This document shows positions 1-7,803 of a stretch of DNA of 35,740 bases, one piece after another. The translations under genes were made by a program, and so were the position numbers. The first letter of the stretch is position 1, and each line of letters starts with the position of its first letter. The stretch covers positions 1 through 35,740 of the forward strand of contig JAUXWU010000096.1 of assembly GCA_030680085.1 (NCBI GenBank), read 5' to 3'. The stretch is from Rhodocyclaceae bacterium (GTDB lineage Bacteria; Pseudomonadota; Gammaproteobacteria; Burkholderiales; Rhodocyclaceae). The notes beneath the pieces were generated by a model, which saw only the letters and a list, made by a program, of their open reading frames with translations, had not been told where the DNA came from and searched no databases.

Positions 1-75
1 CAAACGCCCCGATCCCGATCCGCCAGACACCGGCTAGACGACCCCCTCCATCGCCCAGTTAAATTCCTCCGTACT

Positions 76-1080
76 TCAACCCGATTCCAAATTGAGAACT
101 GCTGATGTTTCGTCACCATCAACATAGGTTCGCTCCGGGTCAGGGGCATTGCCTTGCCAGTCTCTTTCAAGCGGGTCTAGTCGCCACAGCAGCATTGCCG
201 CCTCGTCAGGTTTCACGCTGGCACGCTTCAGCCACATTGCGGCATTCATGGTGGCGTCGAACCAGCCAGTCATATACTCGCGCTCGCCAAGCAGCGCGTC
301 CACGGCTTCCTCGTCAATGTAGCCAGCCACGCCAGCATCCGGCAGGAAGGCCCGCAGTTGTCCCAGGGTGCAGGGCAGGGGTAGCGCGGGCTTGTCATGC
401 CGGCCTGTTGGGTGCCATGTCACTGCGGCCCGCTTTTCCGGCGTGAGCGTCGCGCCAGCTTCCGGCAGGTCGACAAACGGGCCATTGGCTTCCACGCGAA
501 AGCCGCCGCAGTTCTTGTGGTCATCAACCTGGCAGATTGCCACGAAGTCAGCATAGCCAATCATCGCCCGGTCAGCATCCGGCCCACGGCGCGGGCAGCC
601 CTCGAAACCTTCCAGCAATGCGGCCATTGTGTCGGCATCAAGCATCGGCGCAAGAGTCACCGGCCTGTCGTCGGGCGTGCGCTTGCGGTCGGCTTCCCGC
701 TCGCCCCGGAATTCATCCAGCCACACGAACGCGCCAGCAGGCAGTTTCAGTGCCGCCCCCTTGCGCCAAGCGGCATAGCCTGCATGGTCGTTCATTGCCT
801 CGGTGCCCGGTCGCTGCTTGCGCAATCCTGCCTCGAAACCTCTTATATCGGCTACCACCGCAGCCCATCCGTCAGTCATGACGGGCAGCGGCTTCGATGT
901 TTGGCGATGGTAGGCGACAAGGTTCCGCAGCTTGCCGAATGGCGCAGCAGTCATCCGCGCAAGGCTTTCCGCAACCTCGACAGGCGAATACAGGCGTTCC
1001 CATCCGGCCACATAGGGAATCGCCCGCACCGGCAGGGCTTCGCGCCCGTCAATCCAAATGGTCAGCCGTCCGCCGATCAT
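76..1080 (-). CDS. Unknown protein encoded next to the element integrase
   Basis: A 334-residue protein whose family I do not recognise. Its ATG overlaps the integrase stop by 4 nt (ATGA), so the two are probably translated as a unit. It looks soluble: no signal peptide or membrane segment is visible. The middle is rich in charged residues (GEREADRKR), and the C-terminal part (residues about 280-310) has a WLKRASVKPDEAAMLLWRL segment that resembles proteins often found beside integrases in tRNA-associated islands; that resemblance is from memory and weak. Codon use is high-GC like the chromosome. Downstream, a GGAGG-type ribosome site precedes a possible GTG start at 30-28 that runs off the window edge; this would be the next element gene, but too little is present to call it. 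Confidence 0.75.
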   Translation of the reverse strand: MIGGRLTIWIDGREALPVRAIPYVAGWERLYSPVEVAESLARMTAAPFGKLRNLVAYHRQTSKPLPVMTDGWAAVVADIRGFEAGLRKQRPGTEAMNDHAGYAAWRKGAALKLPAGAFVWLDEFRGEREADRKRTPDDRPVTLAPMLDADTMAALLEGFEGCPRRGPDADRAMIGYADFVAICQVDDHKNCGGFRVEANGPFVDLPEAGATLTPEKRAAVTWHPTGRHDKPALPLPCTLGQLRAFLPDAGVAGYIDEEAVDALLGEREYMTGWFDATMNAAMWLKRASVKPDEAAMLLWRLDPLERDWQGNAPDPERTYVDGDETSAVLNLESG

Positions 1081-2207
1081 TTCGCACCCCCTGCCACACC
1101 CATGCGTGCGGCCAACTTGTCGCCTAACTCGGTCACGCGGTCAGGCGCGAGGTGTGAGTAGCGCAGGCTCATGGCGAGGGTCTTATGGCCAAGCACGCGG
1201 GCAACCTCGATGGCTGATACCCCCGCCATCGTCAGGTAACTTGCCGCCGTGTGGCGCAGGTCGTGCCAGCGAAAATCCGATGTGAGAACGGGCGGCGCAT
1301 CCTTACGGCGCGTTTTCGGCCTTGTTTCGCGCACGTCGATGTTCGCCTCCACCAGCGCGGCCTTGAACGGTTCGCGCAATTCCAACACCTGGCAGCCTTC
1401 GTGCGGCGGGAAAACGTGGTCATCATCAATGTGACGCACCTTGTTTCTGGCTTGCAGTAGTTCGACAACCTCGCCAGAAAGCGGCAGGGCGCGGCCGGCG
1501 TTGTTCTTTGTCTCGCCCTGGTGCAGAGTGATTGCGCGGCGCTTGAAGTCGATTTGTGACCAGCGCAAGCCCATGACCTCCCCGGAGCGTGCCCCCGTCG
1601 TCAATGCTAGCAACACGGCCGGCAGTAGGTCAGGGTGTGGCGATGCGCGCACGGCAGCCAACAGGCGCGGCAATTCTTCATCGTTCAGGAACCGGATGCG
1701 GCCCCCGGACTCTTTCTTCTTGGTGACGCGCTTGACCGGGTTCTTTTCCAGCCAGTCAAGTTCATTGATGCCGTGCTTCATGGCGGCAGACAGGGCAGCG
1801 AGGGCGCGGTTGACGTCTGCCCCGCTGCGCTGCCCCCCGCCGTTGCGCTTTGGCGTGGCGAGCAGTTCATCACGCAGTTTCGCTATCCGTGCGGGCGTGA
1901 TGGACTCAAGCAATTCGCCCCCGGCCTTTTCTCTCCACCAGTTGAGGCGGCGCTTGACGCCATCCCATGATTTGAGATGCGGCGCGGCGGCGGCTGCGTA
2001 GCTGTCGAACAGGTCGCCAAGCGTTTTCTTTTTGCCCCCGCCGAAATAGCGGCCGGCCTTCATGTCGGATTCGATGCGCTTCGCCCATTCGCGGGAATCG
2101 GTCAGGCGCTCAAAGGTTGCAGACTCGACAGGGAAGCCCTTGACGCGAATCTTTGCCCGGTAACTGGTTTTGCCGTCGCCAGTGGTGCGCTTTTCGATGG
2201 TTGCCAT
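1077..2207 (-). CDS. Tyrosine recombinase (phage-type integrase)
   Basis: Site-specific recombinase of 376 residues that would integrate and excise the element lying to its left. The N-terminal 60 residues form an arm-binding-type domain, residues about 62-160 are the SAM-like core-binding domain, and the rest is the catalytic domain. The catalytic set is visible: Arg207 (TTGARSGE), His315 and Arg318 (WHDLRH), His341 (LGHK) and the nucleophile Tyr350 (LRYSH). It starts about 350 nt from tRNA-Leu and is transcribed away from it, as usual for islands that use a tRNA 3' end as attB. A good promoter lies at 2235-2263, and a GGGGG stretch precedes the ATG. The far end of the element, with the second att copy, is outside the window. 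Confidence 0.93.
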   Translation of the reverse strand: MATIEKRTTGDGKTSYRAKIRVKGFPVESATFERLTDSREWAKRIESDMKAGRYFGGGKKKTLGDLFDSYAAAAAPHLKSWDGVKRRLNWWREKAGGELLESITPARIAKLRDELLATPKRNGGGQRSGADVNRALAALSAAMKHGINELDWLEKNPVKRVTKKKESGGRIRFLNDEELPRLLAAVRASPHPDLLPAVLLALTTGARSGEVMGLRWSQIDFKRRAITLHQGETKNNAGRALPLSGEVVELLQARNKVRHIDDDHVFPPHEGCQVLELREPFKAALVEANIDVRETRPKTRRKDAPPVLTSDFRWHDLRHTAASYLTMAGVSAIEVARVLGHKTLAMSLRYSHLAPDRVTELGDKLAARMGVAGGAK

Positions 2208-2234
2208 TTTTGCCCCCGTTCAATACGTGGTGGC

Positions 2235-2263
2235 AGCATAGAACAGCAGGCAATAAATTACAA
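2235..2263 (-). promoter_or_regulatory. Putative sigma70 promoter of the integrase gene
   Basis: On the minus strand TTGTAA (2263-2258) and TATGCT (2240-2235) are separated by exactly 17 nt and lie 28 nt before the integrase ATG. Four or five of six positions match each consensus box. This is read from sequence only. Confidence 0.45.
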
Positions 2264-2341
2264 CGAGGGATTTAATATCCGTCTGTAACTATGCAGAAAA
2301 GCCAGTAATAGCAAGTGATTGTGATTGCGCGAGTGGGGCTA

Positions 2342-2497
2342 TGGGACATTCATGGGACAATAAGGCCGCAAAAACGGCACTTATCCACAGGTCGGTGTGG
2401 GCGTGATGCGTAGCTGCGCTGTCAATTGTCCCGCATCGGGCACCGTGGGGCGAGTTGATGCGAGGGTGTTTTCTGGAAGTGTCCCGTCAGTGTCCCA
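2342..2497. repeat. Paired TGGGACA sites, probable integrase arm-type sites
   Basis: GGGACA occurs as a direct pair at 2343-2348 and 2354-2359 (11 nt period), and in the opposite orientation as a second pair at 2480-2485 and 2491-2496 (again 11 nt). A single TGTCCC lies at 2427-2432 between them. The 18-nt blocks 2342-2359 and 2480-2497 are inverted copies with 14 of 18 matches. One-turn spacing, inverted pairing and position between int and the tRNA attachment site are what arm-type binding sites of a tyrosine integrase look like. Function is inferred. Confidence 0.5.
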
Positions 2498-2520
2498 TGT
2501 CAATATGGCAGGGCTGGAAG

Positions 2521-2547
2521 AAAAACGGCCTTCCGTCTGGAAAGCCG
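2521..2547 (-). terminator. Rho-independent terminator of tRNA-Leu
   Basis: Reading the minus strand, CGGCTTTCC and GGAAGGCCG form a 9-bp stem (one G-U pair) around the loop AGAC, followed directly by five T. It lies 13 nt beyond the tRNA CCA end. Confidence 0.8.
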
Positions 2548-2559
2548 CTCTATTACTGC

Positions 2560-2644
2560 TGGTGCCCGGAACCGGAATTGAACCGGTATGCCTTGCGGCG
2601 AGGGATTTTAAGTCCCTTGTGTCTACCAATTTCACCATCCGGGC
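2560..2644 (-). tRNA. tRNA-Leu (anticodon UAA)
   Basis: An 85-nt class II tRNA. The acceptor halves GCCCGGA and TCCGGGC pair, the anticodon stem GGGAC/..TCCC encloses the TAA anticodon in the loop ACTTAAAAT, a short variable arm follows, the T-loop is GGTTCAATTCC, and CCA is encoded. Its 3' end faces the integrase, so it is the likely attB for the element at 1-2560; the gene is intact. Confidence 0.97.
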
Positions 2645-2666
2645 AGCGGCCGCCATTCTAAGCCGG

Positions 2667-3326
2667 CTACCACTGGCGGTGAATGATGTCGCGGATCAAA
2701 TGCAAGCGGCGGTGGAAGAAGTGGTCGGCGCCTGGAATGACGCTGACCGGCAGGTTGAGCGGCTCGGCCCAGGCCAGCACGTTGGCGAGTGGCACGGTTT
2801 CGTCCGCGGCACCATGAATCACGATGGTGTCGGCCGGCACGGCGGCGGTTTCATATTTGCGCAGACCCTCGATGAAGCCCGCGGCGGTGCCGACCAGCAC
2901 CAGTCTGGCCGCTGGTTCACCACGCTCGGCAAGCTGTCGCGCCAGCCGGGTCACGACGTAGGCGCCAAAGGAAAAGCCGGCGAGATAGACCGGCAGATCG
3001 CCGCCGAACCGCCCGCGTGCGTAGGCATGCACCGCGAGCAAATCCTCGGTCTCGGCAACACCATGGTCATGGACGCCCGCCGAACCGCCGACGCCGCGAA
3101 AGTTCGGCCGCAATGTGGCGCAACCGAGTTCGCGGAAGACCTTGGCCAGCGTGGTCACCACCTTGTTGTCCGCCGTGCCGCCGTAAAGCGGGTGCGGATG
3201 AGCGATCAGCGCGATGCCGGCGGCACCGGCCGGCGGATCGACGCCGCCGGACGCTTGCGACGGCTCCACAAAGACTTCGATCTTGCCGGCCGGTCCGTCG
3301 AGCAGAACGCGCTCGTGACGACTCAC
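2667..3326 (-). CDS. Alpha/beta hydrolase, COG2945-like
   Basis: A cytoplasmic alpha/beta-hydrolase-fold protein of 219 residues, close to the normal length of this small-esterase group. Seen are the oxyanion-type HPHPLYGG segment near residue 43, the nucleophile elbow GFSFG near residue 118, an acidic residue in HGAADETVP, and the catalytic His in GADHFF near the end. The substrate is unknown; members of this group are usually annotated only as hydrolases. It starts with GTG, which overlaps the stop of the upstream ferredoxin gene by 4 nt, so the pair is probably co-translated. The stop lies 22 nt from the tRNA-Leu 5' end. Confidence 0.85.
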   Translation of the reverse strand: MSRHERVLLDGPAGKIEVFVEPSQASGGVDPPAGAAGIALIAHPHPLYGGTADNKVVTTLAKVFRELGCATLRPNFRGVGGSAGVHDHGVAETEDLLAVHAYARGRFGGDLPVYLAGFSFGAYVVTRLARQLAERGEPAARLVLVGTAAGFIEGLRKYETAAVPADTIVIHGAADETVPLANVLAWAEPLNLPVSVIPGADHFFHRRLHLIRDIIHRQW

Positions 3327-3640
3327 TGATTTTCCAGAAGCAAGCGCTCGACGATCTTGCCCTGACCAAGATGCGAGTCGACGATTTCGTCGATGTCTTC
3401 CTGGTCGACGTAGGTGTACCAGGTGGCCTCGGGGTAAACGACAATCACCGGGCCTTCACCGCAGCGGTCGAGACAGCCGGCGCTGTTGATGCGCACATTG
3501 CCGGCAATCGCGTCACCCTTTTCCTTGACGCGATCCTTGCAATAGTCGCGCATCGCCTGGGCGTTGTGATTGTTGCAGCACATGTCGCCGTCTTCGCGCT
3601 GATTGGTGCAGAAAAAGACGTGGTGTTTGTAGTAGCTCAT
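3323..3640 (-). CDS. Thioredoxin-like [2Fe-2S] ferredoxin
   Basis: A 105-residue protein of the thioredoxin-like 2Fe-2S ferredoxin family (related to Shethna-type proteins and the NuoE fold). Candidate cluster ligands are Cys11 (FFCTN), Cys21/Cys22 (DMCCN) and the CLDRC pair near residues 55-60, followed by the GEGPVIVVYPE strand typical of the family. It would carry one electron at a time in the cytoplasm; its partner is not identifiable from the context. The ATG has a strong AGGAG ribosome site 8 nt upstream. A copy of the dispersed repeat sits 35 nt upstream, between this gene and the divergent transporter. Confidence 0.9.
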   Translation of the reverse strand: MSYYKHHVFFCTNQREDGDMCCNNHNAQAMRDYCKDRVKEKGDAIAGNVRINSAGCLDRCGEGPVIVVYPEATWYTYVDQEDIDEIVDSHLGQGKIVERLLLENQ

Positions 3641-3674
3641 TGTTGTCTCCTTGTGTTGGGGGCGCTAATTTACC

Positions 3675-3708
3675 AAAGTCGGCGCTGGCCATTCGTAAAT
3701 GAGCGGCG
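3675..3708 (-). repeat. Dispersed repeat copy 1 (AATGAGCGGCG variant)
   Basis: On the plus strand the core AAAGTCGGCGCTGGCC (3675-3690) is followed, after a 7-nt variable stretch, by AATGAGCGGCG (3698-3708). Only the copy at 17481-17516 shares this second half. It lies in the divergent gap between the ferredoxin and MFS genes. Strand is given as the direction that reads CCAGCGCCGACTTT. Confidence 0.8.
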
Positions 3709-3721
3709 ATAAACTGCCGGC

Positions 3722-5038
3722 GTGAATCCTCCGCTCATTCCCCTCGATCCCGTCAGGGAAAAGGTACTGCTGCTGACGCTCGCCGGCATCCAGTTCGCGC
3801 ACATCCTCGACTTCATGGTGATGATGCCGCTCGGGCCGATCCTGATGCAGGAGCTGGCCATCGACGCGCATCAGTTCGGCTTGCTGGTCTCGGCCTACAC
3901 CTTCACGGCGGCGCTCGCCGGCATCCCGATCGCGATCATCGCCGACCGCTTCGAGCGCAAGCGCCTGCTGCTCTCGATGTTCGCCCTCTTCGCGCTGGCG
4001 ACGCTGGCCTGCGGCCTCGCGCCGAGCTACGCGACGCTGCTGCTCGCGCGCAGTCTGGCCGGCGTGTTCGGCGGCATGCTCGGTTCGATGGTGCACACCA
4101 TGGTCGGCGACCTGATTCCCTTCGAGCGGCGCGGCCGCGCCAGCGGCACGATCATGGCGGCATTCTCGCTGTCCACCGTCGCCGGGGTGCCGCTCTCGCT
4201 ATTCCTGGCGAATCTCTGGGGCTGGCGCATGCCCTTCATCCTGATCGCCGCGCTGGCCGCCGTGCTGCTGCTGCTCGGCCTGAAACAGTTGCCCGTCATG
4301 CGCGGCCACCTGCCGAGCGCCGTGCTCAGCGACGCCGAGCGCGCCCATCCGCTGGCCGCCATGGTCGAGACGCTGAAGAACGCCAACCACCGCCGCGCGC
4401 TGGCCTTCATGATGCTGCTGATGCTCGGCGGCTTCACGGTGATTCCCTACATCACGATCTACGCCACCGCCAACGTCGGCATCCGCCAGGAGGACATTCC
4501 CTACCTGTATCTGGCGGGCGGCTGCGCGACCTTCTTCACTTCCCGCTGGATCGGCCGACTGGCGGACAAGCATGGCAAGGTGCGGGTGTATCGCTGGGTC
4601 GCCCTCGGCGCGCTCGTGCCGCTGTTCGTGCAGACCCACCTGCCGCCGGTGCCGCTCCTGGTGATGGTCGCCTGCGCCACGCTGTTCTTCATCTTCGTGC
4701 CGGGCCGCATGGTGCCGGCGATGGCGATCATGACCTCGGCCGTCGAGCCGCGCCTGCGCGGCACCTTCCTGTCGCTCAACGGCACGGCGCAAAACCTCGG
4801 CTGCGGCATCGCCACCTATCTCGGCGGCCTGATGATGACGCAGGACGCCGCGGGGAAAGTCGTCGGCTACGGCAACGTCGGTTTCCTGGCGATGGGCGCG
4901 ACACTGCTGACGATTTACCTCGTCGGGCGGATTCACATGCACGCCGCCGTCCCCATCAACGCGGCGGTACCGGCTGACGCCGTCCCCATCAACACGGCGG
5001 GCCGGACTGACGCCGTCCCGCCAGCGCCGACTTCTTAG
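3722..5038 (+). CDS. MFS transporter with a repeat-derived C-terminal tail
   Basis: A 438-residue inner-membrane transporter of the major facilitator superfamily, probably 12 membrane helices. The cytoplasmic-loop motif after helix 2 (ADRFERKRLLL) and its equivalent in the second half (IGRLADKHGKVRVYRW) are seen. The sequence style is that of drug:H+ antiporter / arabinose-efflux-like permeases; the substrate cannot be told. The start is GTG without a clear ribosome site. A mini-ORF (ATG at 3699, eight codons) ends in TGA overlapping this GTG. The last 32 residues are not transporter-like: they are the translation of two 33-bp tandem units plus one copy of the dispersed repeat, ending PPAPTS. 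Confidence 0.88.
   Translation: MNPPLIPLDPVREKVLLLTLAGIQFAHILDFMVMMPLGPILMQELAIDAHQFGLLVSAYTFTAALAGIPIAIIADRFERKRLLLSMFALFALATLACGLAPSYATLLLARSLAGVFGGMLGSMVHTMVGDLIPFERRGRASGTIMAAFSLSTVAGVPLSLFLANLWGWRMPFILIAALAAVLLLLGLKQLPVMRGHLPSAVLSDAERAHPLAAMVETLKNANHRRALAFMMLLMLGGFTVIPYITIYATANVGIRQEDIPYLYLAGGCATFFTSRWIGRLADKHGKVRVYRWVALGALVPLFVQTHLPPVPLLVMVACATLFFIFVPGRMVPAMAIMTSAVEPRLRGTFLSLNGTAQNLGCGIATYLGGLMMTQDAAGKVVGYGNVGFLAMGATLLTIYLVGRIHMHAAVPINAAVPADAVPINTAGRTDAVPPAPTS
4945..5033 (+). repeat. Two 33-bp tandem units plus dispersed repeat copy 2
   Basis: Units at 4945-4977 and 4978-5010 both begin CGCCGTCCCCATCAAC and run CGGCGG..CCGG.CTGA. They are followed with no gap by CGCCGTCCCGCCAGCGCCGACTT split as 5011-5033, the dispersed repeat in its gene-sense orientation. 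The stop codon of the MFS gene falls 3 nt later. A third, 32-bp unit lies next to another repeat copy at 27942-27973. Confidence 0.85.
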
Positions 5039-5059
5039 CTCGCGTCGTCCCGCGAGTTC

Positions 5060-5374
5060 CTATCGTGGCGCGGGATACTTGAGGGCGTTCTTGGCGATCT
5101 TGTCCTTCGCGGCGGCGATCAGGTCGATGTCGAGCGCGTCGGCCAGTTCGACCAGATAGATCAGCGTGTCGGCCACTTCGTCGCGGATTGCGGCGAGTTT
5201 TTCCGGCGACGGCGCGCGGCTTTCCTCGGGCGTGGCCCACTGGAAGTGTTCGACCAGCTCGGCCGCTTCGACAATCATCGCCATCGCGAGATTCTTCGGC
5301 GTGTGGAAGGGCTGCCAGTCGCGGGCGGCGGCGAAGTCGCGCAGGGCAAGCTTGAGGGCATCGAGGTCGGTCAT
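5060..5374 (-). CDS. MazG-like nucleotide pyrophosphohydrolase (dCTPase-type)
   Basis: A 104-residue all-alpha NTP pyrophosphatase of the MazG-like/RS21-C6 family, which hydrolyses dNTPs (often dCTP or modified forms) to the monophosphate and pyrophosphate. The magnesium-binding pattern is present: EAAELVEHFQW near residues 36-46 and EVADTLIYLVELAD near 65-78, plus the FHTPKNLAMA helix. I take the ATG at 5374, which overlaps the VanZ-like stop by 4 nt; the longer open frame upstream lies inside that gene and is not family-like. It converges on the MFS gene with a 21-nt gap. Role as a house-cleaning enzyme is from the family. Confidence 0.88.
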   Translation of the reverse strand: MTDLDALKLALRDFAAARDWQPFHTPKNLAMAMIVEAAELVEHFQWATPEESRAPSPEKLAAIRDEVADTLIYLVELADALDIDLIAAAKDKIAKNALKYPAPR

Positions 5375-6423
5375 TTTTGATTCCGTAAGCGCATCAGCCA
5401 GGGCAGCGCGAGAAACGGCCACAGCGAGGAAGCCAGGCGCGTCAGGCCGTTGAAGTTGAGGAAATGGCCCTGCTGCCAGACGCGCAGGGTGTTTTCGAGA
5501 TAGGGGTTGGCGGGCATCAGGTTGGCGAGCACGGTGGCGAGCATCAGCGCCATGGCCGCCAGCACCTGCCGCCCGCCCAGGTTCAGATTGAGTGCGCCGG
5601 CCCACAGCACCATGCCGATGGCCAGGCCGCCGAGCGTCCCCGGCGTGGCCCAGGCAAAGCCCTGCACGCTTTGCATCAGCAGCATCAGGGCGAAGCTCTT
5701 GACGAGCAGGGCCGCGCCGAGCAGTGCCAGCGGCAACAGCACCGGATGGTTACGGGCGAGCCGGCTGCCGATGAGGGCAATCGCCAGCGTCTGGGCAGCG
5801 ACGGTCGCCATTTCCATCTCGATGAACCGCCCCGCTTCAAAACTGAGCGCGGCAGGCAGGCCGAAGAGGCCGCGCAGGTTGCCGTTGCCGAACAGGAAGG
5901 TTTCTGGATTGATCTGGGCGAGCAGCCAGAGCGCGACGAGCAGCAGGCCGTGGTCGCCGGCCGGGCCGCCGAGAAAGCGGTGTTCGCGCCAGGCGTGCAA
6001 GCGGCCGCCATCGAGCAAATGCGCGCCCCAGCGCAGGCCGGCCGCCGCGCCAATCAGCGCGCCGAGGGTATTCATCGTCAGATCGAGATTCGACGGCACG
6101 CGACTGGGCAGGAAATTCTGCGCGATTTCGAGGCTGCCGGAAAGTACGGCGCCCAAGACTGCGGCCACGGCAAATGCGGCGTAACGCGGCAGCCGCGTCG
6201 ACAGGACAGTCGCCCACAGAAAGCCAATCGGCAGATAGGCCATGGTGGTGGCCGTGAGGTCGAAGCCGGTGTAGTAGCGCGGCCAGTTGGCCGAGAGAAA
6301 AATCAGCGGGCTGAGGCCGCTATCGCGCCAACCGACAAAGGGATGCAGGCTGCCGTAGATCGCCAGCAGTGTCCACGCACCCGCCAGATAGAGCGGCAAT
6401 CTGGGCGGGGTGCGTGCCGACAC
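5371..6423 (-). CDS. VanZ-like family membrane protein
   Basis: About 350 residues with roughly nine hydrophobic helices. The VanZ-like signature is clear in the first third: GSLHPF, then LSGSLEIAQNFLPSRVPSNLDL and NTLGALIGAAAG (in two stretches). Function of these proteins outside teicoplanin resistance is unknown. The open frame extends to 6507, but that extension overlaps ubiT and is Pro/Cys rich without family character. I prefer the GTG at 6423 (VSARTPPRL), just after the ubiT stop at 6434; a TTG at 6432 is an alternative. It is the downstream member of the ubiU-ubiV-ubiT string. Confidence 0.75.
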   Translation of the reverse strand: MSARTPPRLPLYLAGAWTLLAIYGSLHPFVGWRDSGLSPLIFLSANWPRYYTGFDLTATTMAYLPIGFLWATVLSTRLPRYAAFAVAAVLGAVLSGSLEIAQNFLPSRVPSNLDLTMNTLGALIGAAAGLRWGAHLLDGGRLHAWREHRFLGGPAGDHGLLLVALWLLAQINPETFLFGNGNLRGLFGLPAALSFEAGRFIEMEMATVAAQTLAIALIGSRLARNHPVLLPLALLGAALLVKSFALMLLMQSVQGFAWATPGTLGGLAIGMVLWAGALNLNLGGRQVLAAMALMLATVLANLMPANPYLENTLRVWQQGHFLNFNGLTRLASSLWPFLALPWLMRLRNQK

Positions 6424-6433
6424 GCGCGTCAAA

Positions 6434-6925
6434 TCAGGCGCCGTGGGGGGTGGCCAGCCGGGCGCGCAGGCGGTGCAGCAGTTCGGCAGGCGCGAGGCGG
6501 GCCGCATCGAAACGCGGCAGGTCGATGCCGTCGAGGGTGTTTTTCACCAGCAGACCCAGATCGGTGTCGCCTTCCACAGCCATGCGGCGGTCGAAGAACA
6601 ACGTGTCCGGGTCTTCCTCGCGCGCCAGGAGCGCGATGAAGTCGCGGGTGCGGGCGGAGATGGTCAGGTCGGACTTGCTGGCATCGAACAGCGGGCGAAA
6701 GCCGCGCGCGCTGTAACTGAAGCGCAGCGTCATGCCCGCATCCAGGACGCGGATCGTGAAGCGCTTGCCGATGAGCATTTCCAGCGGCTCGCGCGGAATC
6801 ATGCGGTCGAGCGCCAGATTGAGGGCGGTCACCAGCGCCAGCGTCGGCGGCAATTGCGGCAGCCGGTTACCCAAGCGCGTCAGGGGTGCGGGAATTGTGA
6901 AGTCAGGCAGTTTGAAAGTCGTCAT
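6434..6925 (-). CDS. ubiT: UbiT, SCP2-domain factor for oxygen-independent ubiquinone synthesis
   Basis: A 163-residue SCP2-domain protein. In the UbiTUV system UbiT binds the lipid intermediates while UbiU-UbiV hydroxylate the ring without oxygen. The SCP2 strand pattern is visible: [43 protein letters not shown] and the [16 protein letters not shown] segment. The chosen ATG (MTTFKLPDF) at 6925 overlaps the ubiV stop in an ATGA; an in-frame ATG 16 codons upstream lies inside ubiV and is less likely. Identity rests on the domain and on the tight ubiU-ubiV-ubiT order. Confidence 0.88.
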   Translation of the reverse strand: MTTFKLPDFTIPAPLTRLGNRLPQLPPTLALVTALNLALDRMIPREPLEMLIGKRFTIRVLDAGMTLRFSYSARGFRPLFDASKSDLTISARTRDFIALLAREEDPDTLFFDRRMAVEGDTDLGLLVKNTLDGIDLPRFDAARLAPAELLHRLRARLATPHGA

Positions 6926-7803
6926 GACGTTATCCAGTCCAGTCCGGGGCGTTCGTGCCAGAAACCGTTGCAATAATCGCCGCCCGGCATGGTCGTCGGC
7001 TGATGATCGATGATGCGGTGATAAGCGCCGATCAGTTCGATCATTTCTTCGGCTTGCGGCGAAATGCGCAATAGGTCGACCCCGGCGGCAACCAGTTCGG
7101 GCAGTTCGCGTTCGAGATGATAAACCCGGGCCGATTGGGTCTGCGTGCCGTTGATGGTCAGGAAGGCTTCGCCATCGCGGGTTTTCAGCGTCAGGCCGTC
7201 GGGGAAGTCGATGCAGCGGAATTCGCAGGTGTCTTTTTGCAGGTTGTAGCGGCGCGCGGTGAAGCAGCGCGCCGAGTAGGCCAGCGGCAGGCGGCCATGC
7301 ACGAACACTTCCGTTTCGATGCCAACGGGCTTTTCCTGCTGCAAGCCGGTGAGCGCCTGGCGGCCGATTTCCGGCGGCATCACCCAGCGCGTTGCACCCG
7401 CATCGGCCAGCAGTTTCAGCGTATGGCTGTTGAAGATATTCAGCGTCGGCCCGGCGACAAAGGTCTGGCCGCGTTCGGCCAGTTGCCGCACCGCGCCCAT
7501 CTCGTTGGCCTCGATGGTCAGCCGCGCATCGTCACGCGCGGCGTCGAGCAGGCGGCGCACCGCCTTGAGGTCGGATTCCGACTCGATCAGCGGCAGGGTG
7601 GACAGCGCCACCGCCTTGCCGGCAGCGGCGAGCGCGGTCGCCACTTCCAGCCAGTCGTCGAGACGCATTTCATGGCGACGCGAGCAGACCGCCTCGCCCA
7701 GATAAATGACATCAACCGGCTGCGTCGCCATGGCGGCGTAAAAATCCATGACGCGCTGGCGCGGCCAGTAGTAGAGCAGAGGGCCCAGAGCTAACTGCAT
7801 CAT
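6922..7803 (-). CDS. ubiV: UbiV, U32-family [4Fe-4S] hydroxylase subunit
   Basis: A U32 peptidase-family protein of 293 residues. UbiV pairs with UbiU and carries a 4Fe-4S cluster needed for the oxygen-independent ring hydroxylations of ubiquinone synthesis. Cysteines that fit the known ligands are seen: one in [11 protein letters not shown] near residue 40, then a C-x(n)-C-x3-C group in [21 protein letters not shown] near 180-200. The family strand [12 protein letters not shown] is intact. Starts: ATG at 7803 overlaps the ubiU stop (ATGA); a second ATG follows at 7800. Together with ubiT and ubiU this implies that the host makes ubiquinone under anoxia, consistent with a facultative denitrifier-type lifestyle (inference). 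Confidence 0.92.
   Translation of the reverse strand: MMQLALGPLLYYWPRQRVMDFYAAMATQPVDVIYLGEAVCSRRHEMRLDDWLEVATALAAAGKAVALSTLPLIESESDLKAVRRLLDAARDDARLTIEANEMGAVRQLAERGQTFVAGPTLNIFNSHTLKLLADAGATRWVMPPEIGRQALTGLQQEKPVGIETEVFVHGRLPLAYSARCFTARRYNLQKDTCEFRCIDFPDGLTLKTRDGEAFLTINGTQTQSARVYHLERELPELVAAGVDLLRISPQAEEMIELIGAYHRIIDHQPTTMPGGDYCNGFWHERPGLDWITS

Noticed and set aside
397-1161. Long plus-strand open frames opposite the integrase and its neighbour
   Set aside because: Compositional shadows of the minus-strand genes; Arg/Pro/His-rich, with no domain or ribosome site.
2381-2656. Open frame across tRNA-Leu (MVKLVDTRDLKSL-type)
   Set aside because: The usual false ORF made by translating a tRNA-Leu gene.
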